A stretch of DNA of 64,000 bases from Tenrec ecaudatus. Its lineage: Eukaryota > Chordata > Mammalia > Afrosoricida > Tenrecidae. The translations under genes and the position numbers were made by a program. The notes beneath the pieces are model-generated. The model had not been told where the DNA came from. It saw nothing but the letters and a program-made list of their open reading frames with translations, and made no database searches. Positions 36,241 through 47,964 of this stretch are shown here, one piece after another (the stretch's first letter is position 1; each line of letters starts with the position of its first letter). The stretch spans positions 123,547,086-123,611,085 of the forward strand of contig NC_134537.1 of the NCBI RefSeq assembly GCF_050624435.1, given 5' to 3'.

Positions 36241-38390
36241 GCAGCTTTTATGATGACGTTTCTGAAGACTCGTTCTTGGCCTCCCCCTCCTCCCGCCCCG
36301 CCCGGCCCCCGCGCTCCCGCTTCCACACCCTCCCTGGATACGCTTGTACCGCTGACGCTGGTGGCTGAGCCGGAATTCTATCCTCCAGTTCAGAGGTTCC
36401 AACCCCCCAGCCACTGAGCCGGAGGCGTTCTGAGTCGCCATCCAAGTGCTGACAGCGGCTGGGCTTGGGTTGGGAGGGCACCGTAGGCAGGGTTTCTCCT
36501 GGCCATCCCTCCACACCCACAGCTCGGTGGCCGGCGAGCCGACTGTCAGAGCACTGGCGGGTGCTGGGGCGCGTGCAGGTTGAGGGCGCTGGGGTGCGCG
36601 TGGCCGATCAGGTTCAGGTAATGGCGGTCCAGGCCCTGCACCGGCGGCAGGAAGGGGCTATGCGGCGGCGCGGGGCTCGGCAGCGCTACAGGGGCGCCAG
36701 GCAGGTAGGGCAGCCCCGCGCTGCGGGCAGTGCCCGGCGGCCAGGGGAAGGGTCCCGGGGGCGCTCCGGGCGCGAATACCGCAGCCTCCCCTGCGCCGGT
36801 ACCGGGGAGTTCGGACCCCGGCGGGAGCAGCGGGTAGGAGAACTCCGGGTCCGGAAGCGCGCCCCGCGCGGGGCAGGCGGGCTCGGCGCCCAGGCGGGCC
36901 TTGGACTGCAAGAAGGCGAGGATGCGCGCGTACTTGGAGTCCTTGGTCTCCAGGCGCTCCACGGTAGTGAGGTAGTGCACCAGGTTCTTCATGCACTCGT
37001 GGTAGCCGTAGTGGAAGTAGTTGGCGAACTCCGCTAAGAGGTCTGCTGGCAGGGCGAGCAGGAAGGGAGGAAAAAGAACCATGACACTTGGCCCTGCCCC
37101 ACCGGGAGGCCGAGGCCAGGGCCAGGAGCCTCTCGCGTTTTCTGATCTGGAGCCTCCCCCAGTCTGGAGGCTGGAAAAGCACGAGCCACCTTCCTAGTCT
37201 TCCCTAAGAGCCTCACTCCTCCCTTCCCTGCTTTACGGCCCAGGACCCCTTGCCGCGCCTCCCACCTCCCCAAACGTCTAAGGGCACACGGCTGCACCGA
37301 GGCCCCCCATCAGCCCCCCAAAATCCGCTCCTCGGTACTGTCGCCCGCGGTGTCACACGGGCGGGAGACGCGCCTTTAAAGGATCTCACCTTCACCCTCC
37401 CCCGCCACCCCCATTTCCATTCCTATTTCCTGCACCCAAGGGTGGCGCGCGCATCTGGCCCAAGTTTGACGTTCCCGACCTGCGCCCACCTTTTTCCCTG
37501 CCGCGGGGAAAGTCAGCGGAGTGCAGGGCTCTCAGGTACTGAACCGTCATCTCCAGGATCTCCGCCTTCTCCAGCTTCCCGGAACTCTGCGAAAGAAGGC
37601 AGGATTGTGTGCCGCGGGCCACCCGGCCCGTGGCGCGCGCTAGGGCTCGTCGCCCGGAGCTGAAGAGCAAGTGGGACGGCGTCCCAAGGTTCCCGACTGC
37701 AGAGGGTTCCCAGCTCCCGGCACTGGCCAACGTTACCTGCTTTGCCAAGGCCATAGGCACGGTCTTGCCCAGCTCATTCAAGCAGCGGTTGATCCGGTCC
37801 CTTCTCCGCTTTTCTATCACTTTGTGGGACACAGGGGCTCTCTGTGAACAGAGGGTTGTACCTTTAGGATGGCGTTGTCCAACCAAACCCGCCCTCCAAT
37901 TCAAAGCTGTTGCTGCGTGTAGGTCATCTTCCCTGAATTCGTAACCTCTCACGCCCAGGCCAGTGCGCCTCTCTTTCCTTCTGTCTACCCAGCCTGGCCA
38001 CGCCACCCAGCTGAGCGCCAGGGCTTCGGGGAGGTAGCCGCCAGCCTCCAGTCCTGGATGGGTTCCTTCCCGGTTGAAGACCCTCCTCTCTCTATCTCTA
38101 GTCCCTTTTCAAACCACTCGGAGTTTCTCCACACGACAAGTCCCGTGCGGTCACGTTTCCGTCACCGGTCCAACCAGGTGGCTGCTCTTGAAGTCAGGCG
38201 CTTCCACCACTAGGGCGCAAGGGCTCCGGCGACTCACTTTGCGTTCCTTGAGCTTGTCTGACATCCTGGTGAGGATGCACCCTTGGGAAAGGTGGTGACC
38301 CGGGCACCCGTCCTCCTTTCGCTTGGGCGTGCCTCCTTCAGGGTCCCAGGTAGACTGCAGCCTCTGAACTCGGAGAGGCTCCTTTATAAA
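36235..38390 (-). CDS. HELT: HELT, Hes/Hey-like bHLH-Orange transcription repressor (whole gene; four coding exons)
   Basis: This is a complete gene. Coding exons are 38238-38264, 37737-37841, 37490-37586 and 36546-37045, giving 242 residues with no frameshift or stop. Introns of 396, 150 and 444 bp begin GTGAGT, GTAACG and GTGGGC and end in CAG; the last intron splits an Ala codon after its first base. The bHLH covers about residues 13-67: basic region 13-27 with the EKRRRDRIN core, helix 1 to about 43, helix 2 from about 51. An Orange domain lies at about 83-118 (FANYFHYGYHECMKNL start), followed by a Pro/Ala-rich tail ending HPPVL with no WRPW motif. Known role: nuclear E-box-binding repressor that specifies GABAergic neurons in the midbrain. 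The basic region has Lys where Hes proteins carry Pro and Hey proteins Gly, as expected for HELT. The span given runs from the TATA box to the poly(A) signal. Confidence 0.96.
36546..37045 (-). CDS. HELT: HELT coding exon 4 (Orange domain, C-terminal region, stop)
   Basis: The exon starts inside the split Ala codon after CTGCCAG and runs to a TGA at 36546-36548. It encodes residues 77-242. The Orange domain comes first, then a Pro/Gly/Ala-rich region with very GC-rich codons, then a segment containing QGLDRHYLNLIGHAHP near the C-terminus. Long open frames on the opposite strand and in the next frame here arise from the high GC content and are not genes. Confidence 0.94.
37490..37586 (-). CDS. 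HELT: HELT coding exon 3 (loop and helix 2)
   Basis: 97 bp, phase 0 to phase 1, acceptor CTTTCGCAG and donor GTGGGC. It encodes residues 45-76, beginning SSGKLEKAEILEMTVQYL, which is the loop and the second dimerisation helix. Confidence 0.95.
37737..37841 (-). CDS. HELT: HELT coding exon 2 (basic region and helix 1)
   Basis: Thirty-five codons, phase 0 at both ends, between an acceptor reading TGTTCACAG and a donor reading GTAACG. It encodes residues 10-44, holding the DNA-contacting EKRRRDRIN segment (Glu19, Arg22 and Arg23 in this numbering) and helix 1. Confidence 0.95.
38238..38264 (-). CDS. HELT: HELT coding exon 1 (start codon, 9 codons)
   Basis: The exon encodes MSDKLKERK and ends in a complete Lys codon followed by the donor GTGAGT. 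I chose this ATG because the short N-terminus matches the family, the donor is strong, and a TATA box lies 120 bp upstream. No other in-frame ATG is available between the TATA box and the basic region. Confidence 0.93.
38383..38390 (-). promoter_or_regulatory. HELT: TATA box of HELT
   Basis: TTTATAAA (palindromic core) in GC-rich surroundings, 119 bp upstream of the HELT ATG. A start site about 30 bp downstream, near 38355, would give a 5' UTR of about 90 bp. The start site is inferred. Confidence 0.75.
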
Positions 38391-38399
38391 GCGGTCATC

Positions 38400-41389
38400 T
38401 AGGCCCCCGAGTGCATTCACCCGTTGAATTATTCCATAGGATTAGGGAAGCTGCGTTTGGGGGATGTACGCATTCAAGATGAGTTTTGAAGAAGTTAGAG
38501 GGAAAAATAGCAGCCGAGGGGCAAGTTGGGGGGCAGATCAGCATTGTTAATCCACGTGGCCCTTCAAAGGACACGTGATAGGCCCGGGAATAACATTTGC
38601 ATGCAACGGGCCCGGCGGGAAAAGGTGGCAGGGCCGGTGAGCTAGCGCCTGCAGCCGGCGCGGAGCGCAGGGGCGCAGCGGCGCGGGCACCAGGGGGCGA
38701 GGGCCCTCACAAAACAGTGTCGCCTCCTTTAGTCCCACCGCTGAGTCTCACACGATCGCCTGTTTACAAATCCCAGCCAGGCCGCCGTCGCAGCGCAGAG
38801 TGCGTTTTAAAGCCTGTCCAGAGTCATTAAAGTAATTAAGTAAGCCTTTAATAGGCTGTTCCGCCGGGTTCCATGGAGAGCTCTTGGAGACGGAGGCGCC
38901 CCGTTTGTTCCCAGGCTTTTCTCACACGACTTGGTGACACGTCCATCTCCCCCCTTTTTGTTTACACCGCTTTATTTGTCCGGACATCCCGGCAGGTGTG
39001 GGGCTGCGGCTGGCACACGAGGCTCCCGCCTCGGCTCGCCCCTCCCGCCAGCCTTTGGCACGCGACGCTCCCCCCAACTCCCTGTCTCTGTCGCCTGCTT
39101 TATTTTCTCTCTGCCCGTCCCCCCCACCCCTGCCCCCGTTCTCTCTTCGCTGGGGGAAGAGGCTCAATTTGTAGCCTATTATCCTATACAAAAATGTCCA
39201 TTGAAAAGTATGAATAGTTTCATTGGGCTAAATTTTAATAATGCCAGAGGGTGGGGGCGTGTGGCTGGGGGGGGAGGAGGTGGACTGGGGTATGATGGAG
39301 GGGGGGGGGGTGAGGGGCAACACGGAGAGGAGTGAGCCGAGAAGAAAGGGGAGAATGCAGCTGGCCCCAGCGAGCATTATGCGACGTCACCTGCGAGAGG
39401 GGGCGCCTACGGACCCCTATTCATTTGCCTAATTTTGGTCAATTTAACAAACTTCAGGAGAAATTATTGTGGCTTTGTCAGGGAGGGTGAAGCCTTCTGA
39501 TCGAATTAACAGCATGTTTTGATCCGGTAAATGTCATTAGAAAGGGAGAAACAATCGCGCTTAGAGGGCTCTGGGTAAGGCGCGCAAGTGGAGACGCCAA
39601 AGCGCACGGCTCACAAAGGCAGCAAGTAGCTGCCACAGGGAACTTTTGTACCAGCCATCGCCCAAGTTTTGACACAAAAAGGCATTATTTCATACTTGAA
39701 TACGTTTAATCCAACGATTGTCTATTTTCTGCAAACATATTTTCACAGCATTGTTAACTTTTTATGTCCCCCTTTCGCGGGCGCTTTTCTGAACGTTTGG
39801 GGGCGGGAGAGCGCAGACACTTTGGGCATCAATATTTGTCACTGAAAAGGGCCCCGTGAAGTTAGGGAAGTTGATCTCTTTTTTATGGTTTTAGCGAGCA
39901 AACATATGGGGGGTGGGAGGGAGGGAAGGCCCGCATAGAAACGAGGGAAATTTGCTGAAAGGGCCCAAGGGGAAGGAGGGGGTTGGGGCGGCGCTGGGAA
40001 CCGGCTTGGCCGCCTGCGCCTCTGCAGGCTGCTGGGCTCAGCGGCCCGGGGTCTCCTCCCGCGCCGGCCTGACTTGTTCGCTCCACTTTGTTGCCTTGAA
40101 ACCCCGCACTCTGTCGTCTTTGAGTTTGCGGGGTGGGGTGGGGGAGATCTTTCTTGCAGCTGAAAATCATAGAACTTGTTTTTAATAACCTGCTCTAGAG
40201 GCGCGGAGCTTCAGTCTCGGTCATTTGTTTCCATCTGGGAACAATCGAAGCCTCGCCTTCTCTGTCTTTCCCTCCCTTCCTACCCAGCACCCTACCTACA
40301 TGCTCTCTATTCTGCACAAGGACGTCTCGGCCGGCCCTGTCTCCCTTTGGGTTTCTTAGTCTTGGGCAGAGCGGAGCCCGCTGTCCAGAGGGTTGAAGCC
40401 CCAAGGGCGCAAGAGTTTTGGGCCCGCGGCTTCGGGGCCTCGGGGCATCGAAGGCCCCCCCCCCCGCTGCAGCCGCCCAGAGGTGCGGGAGTCGGGCAGA
40501 GCCTAGGGCCCCGTCCCCCTGAAAGCTCTTTCTCTGCTTGGTTTCCAGTCCCGCTCCAGATTTCTGCTGGACTCCACGCCAGCTTGGACCCGTCCCACAT
40601 CCTCCCATCCGTTTCTCTGCCAGTAGCGGGTGCCCTCTCTGGGGTTGTGGATTTCAGTATATTCACTGGCACACAATGGGATTAAACAGGAACCCTTATC
40701 ATCCAAATTAACTGATGTGAATGGGTGAGGGAGCGCACACACTTCTCACCCACCCGGACCCCACCCCCCGCCCGCCCTAGCCCCCTTTTAAACCAACGAA
40801 CCAGGAGTTGATCCTCTTACTGACGGTGTTAACCGCCAGCTGCGGGCGCCATGCACAAGCCAAATACTATTCTGTGCAAACTGTTTATTTTTCGCGGGTC
40901 TGCTCCAGGAACCGGACTCCTGGTCCATGGGGGGCTAGGAGACCCGGGTAAGATTGGCAGGGAATGGGGGGAGGGAGGGCGAAGGGGTTCAACAACAATG
41001 GGTGGGTGGGTGGAGATGGGGTTGGGAGGCACGCCTCTCTGCTCAACCCTTAGGCTGCTGCAGCTTCCTGGCCAGACTGGTTGCGCCTGCTCTTCTTCAG
41101 GAGAAGGAAAGGACGCTGGATCATTCCTCCTTTCCTAGACTTGATCCAACTGCCTGCCTGAGAGTGCGGGGCGGGACCATCACAGTCATCTTCCCTTGAT
41201 GCTTCCTCATCCAGAGGATGACCCAGCATGGTTTAGTGGTCCCTTAATCCCGTGTCCACCCCCCAGAAGAGTGGAGTAGTGAAGAGAGCTGGATTTGGGA
41301 AGTGAACAGCCTGCATCCCAGCCGACCCGGAAGCGGAACCAGCCACCGAGTCTCCTCTTCTGTGAAATAGATGTAATTATTGTGGGCAT
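38400..41389. other. Repeat-free HELT upstream region with candidate conserved control blocks
   Basis: No recognisable interspersed repeat and no gene. GC-rich stretches alternate with AT-rich unique blocks: about 38820-38865 with several ATTA/TAAT cores, 39170-39240, 39415-39560, 39660-39775 and 40640-40710. TAATCC-type (Otx/bicoid) sites occur at 39707-39712 and, inverted, at 40679-40684. A G-rich low-complexity run lies at about 39243-39315. Open frames on either strand here have no recognisable product. I infer cis-regulatory DNA for HELT. Confidence 0.5.
38553..38577. promoter_or_regulatory. Pair of CACGTG E-boxes upstream of HELT
   Basis: CACGTG occurs at 38553-38558 and again at 38572-38577, with start-to-start spacing of 19 bp, about 170-190 bp upstream of the TATA box. 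CACGTG is the class of site bound by Hes/Hey/HELT and by Myc/USF-type bHLH proteins. Autoregulation by HELT is a reasonable inference but is not shown by the sequence. Confidence 0.5.
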
Positions 41390-41565
41390 TAGATCACCCT
41401 GGTGGTGTAGTGGTTTCATGTTGGGCTGTGATCCCCAGGGTGGCAGTTCGAAACCACCAGCAGCTCCGTGGAAGAACTCCTGTAAACAGTTACAGTCTGG
41501 GAAACGCACAGGGTGTCAGCCTGGACTCAATGGCAGTGAGTTCGGTTTGGTTTATTACATCATTT
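41390..41565 (+). repeat. AfroSINE, nearly complete
   Basis: CACCCTGGTGGTGTAGTGGT (A box), GTGGCAGTTCGAAACCACCA (B box), GTAAACAGTTACAGTCTGGG and CAATGGCAGTGAGTTCGG. It is the clearest family member and marks the distal edge of the repeat-free HELT domain. Confidence 0.9.
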
Positions 41566-41625
41566 GTAGTCTTCATTCCAACGAAACCAATAACTATATA
41601 GCCAAAGTCCCCAGCAGAAGCCTGA

Positions 41626-42127
41626 TGTGGTAGTTACATAATCTGTTGTCAATTTGAGACTTCAGAGTGAATGGGGTGGAGTTTAGCCTGTCAATCAGGT
41701 CGTAGTTTGATGACCTAATTTGCAGGTGCCGCTTAGATGAATAGCTTGCTGGAGTTGACACACACACTCACTCCATGCTAGAAATTCCTGCAGACAAGAT
41801 ACATGGAGCTATGCTAGAGCCCCGGAGGTGAAGGAGCCACATGGAGACCCCTGCCAGCACTGAGGTGCTTCTACTGCCACTGGATCCACAAGACTTCCCA
41901 CTCTCTGGCCTGAGATCTTCCTGCATTTGGCCGCCATTGCATGAGTTTTGTTAGTCTGAAGAGGACTTTATAGATTGTACATATGGGCTAATATCAGACT
42001 TATGGACTTGATCTGGACTGGGCTGAGATGTTTTCTCAATATTCAATTGCTCTTGTAGATAAAGCTCTTTTTTATACACACATGAGTGTCTACGAATTTA
42101 TTTTTCTAGTCAACCCAGACTAACACA
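41626..42127 (+). mobile_element. Solo LTR with exact 5-bp target duplication
   Basis: 502 bp, TGTGGTAGTTACATAATC to CAGACTAACACA, flanked by CCTGA at 41621-41625 and 42128-42132. AGATAAAGCTCTTTTTTATA near the 3' side may hold the poly(A)-signal region. Confidence 0.88.
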
Positions 42128-42499
42128 CCTGACCACTCATTGAGTGATGCTATTTTGTCTGGGAATTTCCTCTGCAGTCACCCTCATAGGGTTTAGGAAT
42201 TTGGAGGGTGGGGGTGCTGTGTGATCTTTCATTCATTTCAAAGTTTATTCTCATCCCTGAGAAAGCTTTCTGCTCTGAGAAAACCAAAATAATGTCTCCT
42301 GAATTTTGTGAAATCAACCCAAAGTTGGGAAATGAGTTGGGGTCTTTGAGTGCAACCTCTTGCAGCAGGTGATCGACGCTGCAAAAGACTGGTCACCCCT
42401 CCTCAGAGCTGCTTTCCAGCCATTTGGATGCTGACCTCACACTCCAAGATGAACTACGATGTAAAGCTGCTTAGAAATTCCAGTCCCACACCCACCCAT
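42128..42499. other. Unrecognised sequence
   Basis: No gene or repeat recognised. Confidence 0.4.
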
Positions 42500-42675
42500 C
42501 CCCTGCCACCGGCTCTGTGGTTCCCACTTATGGCCTTATATAGGGTTTCTGAGACTGTAAATCTTTATGGGAGCAGACAGCTTCATCTTTTGCCCATGCA
42601 GTGGCCCGTGGATTTGAACAGCTGACCTTCCAGCTGGTGGTTCAGTGCTTGACCCACGGCATCAACAGGGGTCCT
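42500..42675 (-). repeat. AfroSINE, antisense
   Basis: TTTCTGAGACTGTAAATCTT, GAACAGCTGACCTTCCAGCT and ATCAACAGGGGTCCTT, the reversed head. Confidence 0.75.
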
Positions 42676-43389
42676 TAAAGATTAGTCTGGGTTTGGTGTC
42701 CTGATGTCTAAGGACCTCTGTTGGAGAAAGAGCAGCCACGGAGCAGTCTGTCTATAACTGCGGACAATAAGTATTGTTATGTTCATGACTGCTCTTGTTG
42801 CACCACTTTGACTGTTAGGCACAGCTTCCAAACAATCACAGTTGAATTCACTTGTCTTCAGTCTCAAGTTCAGAGATGAAGATATGTGAGCTTGGGCAGG
42901 GGCAGGGGCAATGGAAGGATCTAGTGGGTACAGGGGGATTTCAGTCAAATTGCTTGCTCTAGGACCAAATACTTGTGGGGGTTAGGGGGGAGTGTGCAAG
43001 TCTTCCCCACTCCCAGCCCCTCCCACACCACTGCACAACTCCAATACGCAGTGGGGGGTCTTCTGGACCCTCTTTAGAGAACGGGGGACACCTGAGTGTT
43101 ACGGACCCCTCTGTGCTCCTGAGGTTCTGGGAAGGGAAGACTTGAAGGCACATAAGACTGTGGTTCAATTCCTGGAGGTGCGTCCCAAAATGTAGGATGC
43201 AGGATGCTCCATCTGATAGGAGCCGGGGAGGATGAAACCAACGCTCCCTGGCCAGTTGAGGATCTGAAGAGCCCTAGGGAGACAAAAACTCTTGCCCCAG
43301 GAATCACTATGAGCTGCCTCCACAAAGTATTACACTTAGTATTGGTTACCTTGCTGGGTGACTTTGAGGTTGCTGAATGCCTCGAATCA
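42676..43389. other. Unrecognised sequence
   Basis: No gene or repeat recognised. The small open frames on both strands lack known domains. Confidence 0.4.
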
Positions 43390-43590
43390 AACCAAACCAA
43401 AGCAAACTCGATGCCACCGAGTCGGTGCCAACTCTTCGTGACTCTGCAGGAAAGGGTAGAACTTCCCCTGAGGGTTCTGGAGACCGAGAATCTTTAGGAG
43501 CGTAGAAAGCCTCATGCTTCTAGCTCAGAGAGGCTGGTGGTTTCAAACTGCTGCCCTTGAACTTAGCAGCCAGTGACACCAGAACCCCTG
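43390..43590 (-). repeat. AfroSINE, antisense
   Basis: ACCAAAGCAAACTCGATGCC, AGTCGGTGCCAACTCTTCGT and AGTGACACCAGAACCCCTGG. Confidence 0.8.
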
Positions 43591-44929
43591 GTTGAATGCC
43601 TCAGGTTACTGTTTTCTCTTTTTCATTCTGAAAGAAAGCTGAGCCCGGGACACTGTGATTCAAGACTGGCCAGCATTCTCCTGTCCCAGCCTTGTGTGGG
43701 TGGGGCTGTATCCTGGGCCAGTCTTTCTTCCTCTTCCCCACTTCTCACCGGTCCACGGGATAACAGAGCTGACTGTGTGTCCGGGGGTGGGCGCCAAACA
43801 GGAAGACATGGCCCTGCCTTCCACAGGCTGATCTTCGAATAGAAAGAAAACATTTGTGTTTATTGCCTCCATACAAGCTTCAACACAACAGCCTCTCTTA
43901 ATGCCCATTGTAGCAGCCAGGGCAGCAGATATCCCCTTGGGTTGGCTACTTTTCTGGGCTTTCTCTTCCCCAGCATGCTGACTGCTCTGGGCTTTAACTG
44001 CCAATAGTCATCCTTGAAGCCAACAACCACTGCAGTGCTTGTCAGTGCAGGCTGAGGGTGAGAGGGCTCCGGGACGGTCTGCTGCCCCCACAGCCGAAGG
44101 AACACATCTGGACACACAGCATGGTTGACATCTCAACCCCAGAACTGAAAGGACCCCAGAGACATGTGGAACCCGGTGTCTGTCGTAGGGATGGTCTCTC
44201 TCATCTTTCATCTGAACCTTCTTTGTCTCTGTCTAAAGCAGCGTAGGCGTGTTTATCTGTTTGACTTGCCTTTCCACTCTTTTTTCAGAGTTATACCAGA
44301 CATTGTGATCCATGAGACAGCAGCACTGAAACCACAGTTACACTGCCACCAACCCACAACGTCCGTGGGTTTGCCTTCTCTCCCTTTGGAGGCTAGTCTT
44401 GCAATGTGACACACCCACTGTCTTGCAATAGCACCAGTAGGAATGGGTACCATCCGCCTTTGGTTTCGTTTTAAGTAACAACCAAGTGCCACAATTGCAT
44501 GAGACACAAAATGTGGTTCGGGGACCACCAGCCTTGGCAACACCTGGGAGCTCATTCCAAATGAGGAGCAGTGACGTGTTTTCAGACGCCACGTAGTGAC
44601 CCCATTGGCATCCGAATAGCACGGTGCTCCATCAAGTGTTGAGCAACTCTCATACTTTGGTGGCTCTTGCTAGGGCGTTCTGTTGATGTGCCTCTGGGTG
44701 GACTCGACTTCAAACTTACCTTTGTCCACCAAGAGGTTTAACCATTTGCATCACTCGGGCACGTCGATGGAATCAGGATCTTCATTTTAACAATGTCCCC
44801 AGTTCTTCCTGCACACTTCATCCAAACGTGTAAAGTTGATGGCTCCTTGAGGGACAAGTCTCAGGAGGCAGGACCACTCCCGAAGGACAGTGGGAGAGGA
44901 AAGAGGAAGGGAACTTTCGGACCAACTTA
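43591..44929. other. Mostly unique sequence
   Basis: No gene recognised. A short SINE-like remnant may lie at about 44655-44745 (GTGCCTCTGGGTGGACTCGA). Confidence 0.35.
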
Positions 44930-45095
44930 AAATCCAACTCGTTGTCATGGAGTCCATTCTGATGCATAGTGACTCTAGAGGGCAGAGTGGAACTGCCCCT
45001 GTGGATTTCTGACATTTGTGGGACCTGAAAGCCTTGCCTTTCCCTCTTGGAGCACCTGGGGGGTTCGAACGGCAGAACTTGGTTTAGCAGCCTCC
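44930..45095 (-). repeat. AfroSINE, antisense
   Basis: TCCAACTCGTTGTCATGGAG, AGAGTGGAACTGCCCCTGTG and GGTTCGAACGGCAGAACTTG. Confidence 0.75.
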
Positions 45096-46229
45096 ACTAA
45101 TCTCCTCTCAGATCATCTTGACAAGCTAATGAACGGCTTCAATGTCAGGGCTTCCCAGGAACATGGTGATTTCTCTCCCCCAGCACTGCGCATTTAACTG
45201 TTTTGTATGGCATTTGAATGAAGTATCGTCTTTTTCGATATACAATGAGCTATTTCCTGCGTGTCCTGAAGGCAGTGGGTATCTTTTTGGTGAAGGAAAG
45301 AGAACCTATAGAGATGCTGATTATTATGTAGGATTATTTTAGCAATCATCCTGGAACTAGTTCTTGTAGGACCCCAAACGATCATATTTGACAATACACA
45401 TTGGGGCTTTTAAAAGGGCTAAGTAGAGGAAGATCGTTATAGCAAAGACCGAGAAAGAATGCTTCTAGGGAAACTGCAGGGTGGGTGAAGGTGATGCTTC
45501 TCATGGTTTGATATGAGCTGCCCTTAGATGGTACATTGCAGGTGCTGAGAATTGTGTCCATGATGGGCGTTGCTTTTTCTAGATGATTGGCTCTTCTCTT
45601 CGGGTTGACTATAACAGTTTTTACTTCGTTAACTCGAGCAACCACCCAGAAGCTATCACCGAGGCCATTGATTCACAGAGGAGCTCAGTGTGGTGAGGGA
45701 GCTGAGTTCCCACTTTGCATATAGATTCCATTAGTTTTAAAGAGCTAATTTTAATAGAATAGGTACTTGTTACTGAAAATAGGAAATGAATGTGAATTGT
45801 AGCAAATAGTAGGGGACCTGAGGCAAAAAGTAGAACTGTAATTGACAGTGGTGCTAATCGGGGGCGCCATTCCATGGGCAGTAATCAAGTTACAGGCATC
45901 TGACATACAGCCAATCTGTGCATGCAGGTGACGACCCAGCTCCATCCTGCCCTCTCTGGGGACCACAGACAGCTGCCATCATCATTCAGTTACCACTAGG
46001 AACATCATTTGTCATGCAAGGCACCAAGCTGGGTGACATTAGAACCACTGAGAGTAAACATAGAGCTTTTGGGATATTTGTAAATTGGAATATCCATAGA
46101 TTTGGAATATCTTTAAATTCCTCTGTGTAGAAAGAAGAACCTGACTAAGATGATAGCCCTTGGGGAAAGACCACCAACCCCTAAGCAGGACCAATGGTCT
46201 ATCAGCTTCAAATTACTCCCTACTGCTTC
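45096..46229. other. Unique sequence
   Basis: No gene or familiar repeat recognised. The open frames on both strands are short. Confidence 0.4.
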
Positions 46230-47795
46230 ACATTGCAGTTCCCTTAGTTTCTTTTCATGAATTCTATCAATTAGACAGGCTGCCATTTCAGGCGGTAGCA
46301 GATGAGCAAGAGCCTCTGGTGCTGAAGGAAGAAGTTCAAACTGCCCTGAATGCATTAGCCAGAAACTGACAGAATACACACTGAAATATTTCAGCAAGCT
46401 GAAGAAGCACTGGAAGCACTGGCTCTTCTATGTCAGGAAATTTGGAAGACAGTTGCCTGGCCAACGGTCTGGAAAGATCCATATTTGTGCCCATTCCAAA
46501 GAAAGGTGACTCAACGGAATGCTCAAACGATAGAACAATATCATTGATATCTCACACAAGTAAAATATTACTTAAGATCATCCAACAGCATTTACAACAA
46601 GGATTGACAGGGAGCTGCCAGAAGTCCAGGCTGTGTTCAGAAGAGGATGTAGAACAAGGGCGATCATTGCTGATGTCAGATGGATTTTGGCTCAAAACAG
46701 AATTCCAGAAAGAAGCTTACATGTGTTTCATTGACTAGGCAAAGGCATTTGACTGTGTGGACCATAAGAAACTTTGTACAGCCTTGAGAAGAATGGGAAC
46801 TCCAGAACTCGTCATTGTGCTCATGAAAAACTTGTGCGTGGATCAAACCTGTGCATGGCAGTTGTGTGAAAAGAACAAGGGAATATTGCATGGTTTAAAA
46901 TCAGGAAAGGCATGCGTCAGGGATGTATCAATTCACCATACTTGTTCAATCTGTATGCTGAGTAAATTATCAGAGAAGCTGGCTTATATGAAGAGTGTGG
47001 CATTAGGATCAGAGGAAGGCTTATTAACAACCTGCAATACACAGATGACATCACCTTGCTTGTTGAAAGTGAGGAGGACTTAAGGCAATTGCCGATGATG
47101 ATCGAAGATTACAGTCTTCAGTGTGGACTACAACTCAATGTAAAGAAGATCGGAATCCTCACAACTGGACCGATAGGTAACATCATGATAAATGGGGAAA
47201 AGGTTGAAGTTGCCAAGGATTGTGTCTTACTTGCATCCACATGTAGCTGTCAAAAGGTATTTTTCATTAGGCAAATCTGTTACACCAGGCCACTTTAGAG
47301 TACTGAAGGACAAGGATGTTACTTTGAGGCTCTAAGCTGAGCCTGATGGAAGCGGTGGTCTTCTCCATTGCTTCATGTGCATGTGGAAGTTGGACATTGA
47401 ATAACGAAGGCCATAGAACAATGGACGCTTTGGAATTGTGCTGCCGGAGAAGAATACAGAAAGTACTGTGGACTGCTAAAAGGACAAATGGATCTATCTT
47501 GGAAGAATTAAGGCCAGATACTTCTTAGAGGCAAGGATGGCAAAACTGCCTTACATACTTCAGACATATTGTGAGGAGGAACCAGTCCCTGGAGGAGGCC
47601 ATGATGTTTGGTAAAGTCGAGGAGTGGCGAAAAGAAGGCCCTCAACGCGATGAATTGGCACGGTGGCTGCACCAGTGGCTCAGGCACAGGAGCAATGAGA
47701 TGGGTGGCGCAGGACCGGGCAGCACTTCGTTCCATTGTGCAGAGGGCTTCTAGGGGGCAGAGCCAGCTCGTTGGCACCTGACAACGCCATTCAGA
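46230..47795 (+). pseudogene. Decayed RTE-clade LINE, RT region to 3' end
   Basis: Covers the RT domain (46430 on: ...IFVPIPKKGDSTECSN..., YADD region decayed to YTDD at about 47038), thumb (DYSLQCGLQLNVKKIGIL, GPIGNIMINGEKV), C-terminal CACGSWTLNNEGHRTMDAL and tail to GAGCCAGCTCGTTGGCACCT. Frameshifts and an in-frame TAG at 46736 disable it. It is the most continuous RTE copy in the window. Confidence 0.85.
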
Positions 47796-47964
47796 CACCA
47801 ACGTGAGGAGTTAGATTTTCATGAAAAAAAAAAAAAACGAATTGCCTCTGAGAGTACTAAGGGGCTCTTACAGGGAGAATTAATACAAGCAGACATTGTC
47901 CATCCCTAACACTAAAGGCAACTGTCGAGAAAACTAATTTTGGGATGGAGATCCTTTGGGGAGG

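Noticed and set aside
36465-37182. Open frames of 190 (plus) and 174 (minus) codons over the last HELT exon
   Set aside because: Shadows of the GC-rich HELT coding frame. They lack introns or homologous sequence.
37392-38006. 204-codon continuous frame over HELT exons 2 and 3
   Set aside because: It reads straight through introns with good splice sites; the intronic residues do not belong to the bHLH family.
41390-41470. Apparent tRNA gene (A and B boxes)
   Set aside because: The tRNA-like part is the head of an AfroSINE. Many diverged copies exist in the window, and none folds as an intact tRNA by inspection.
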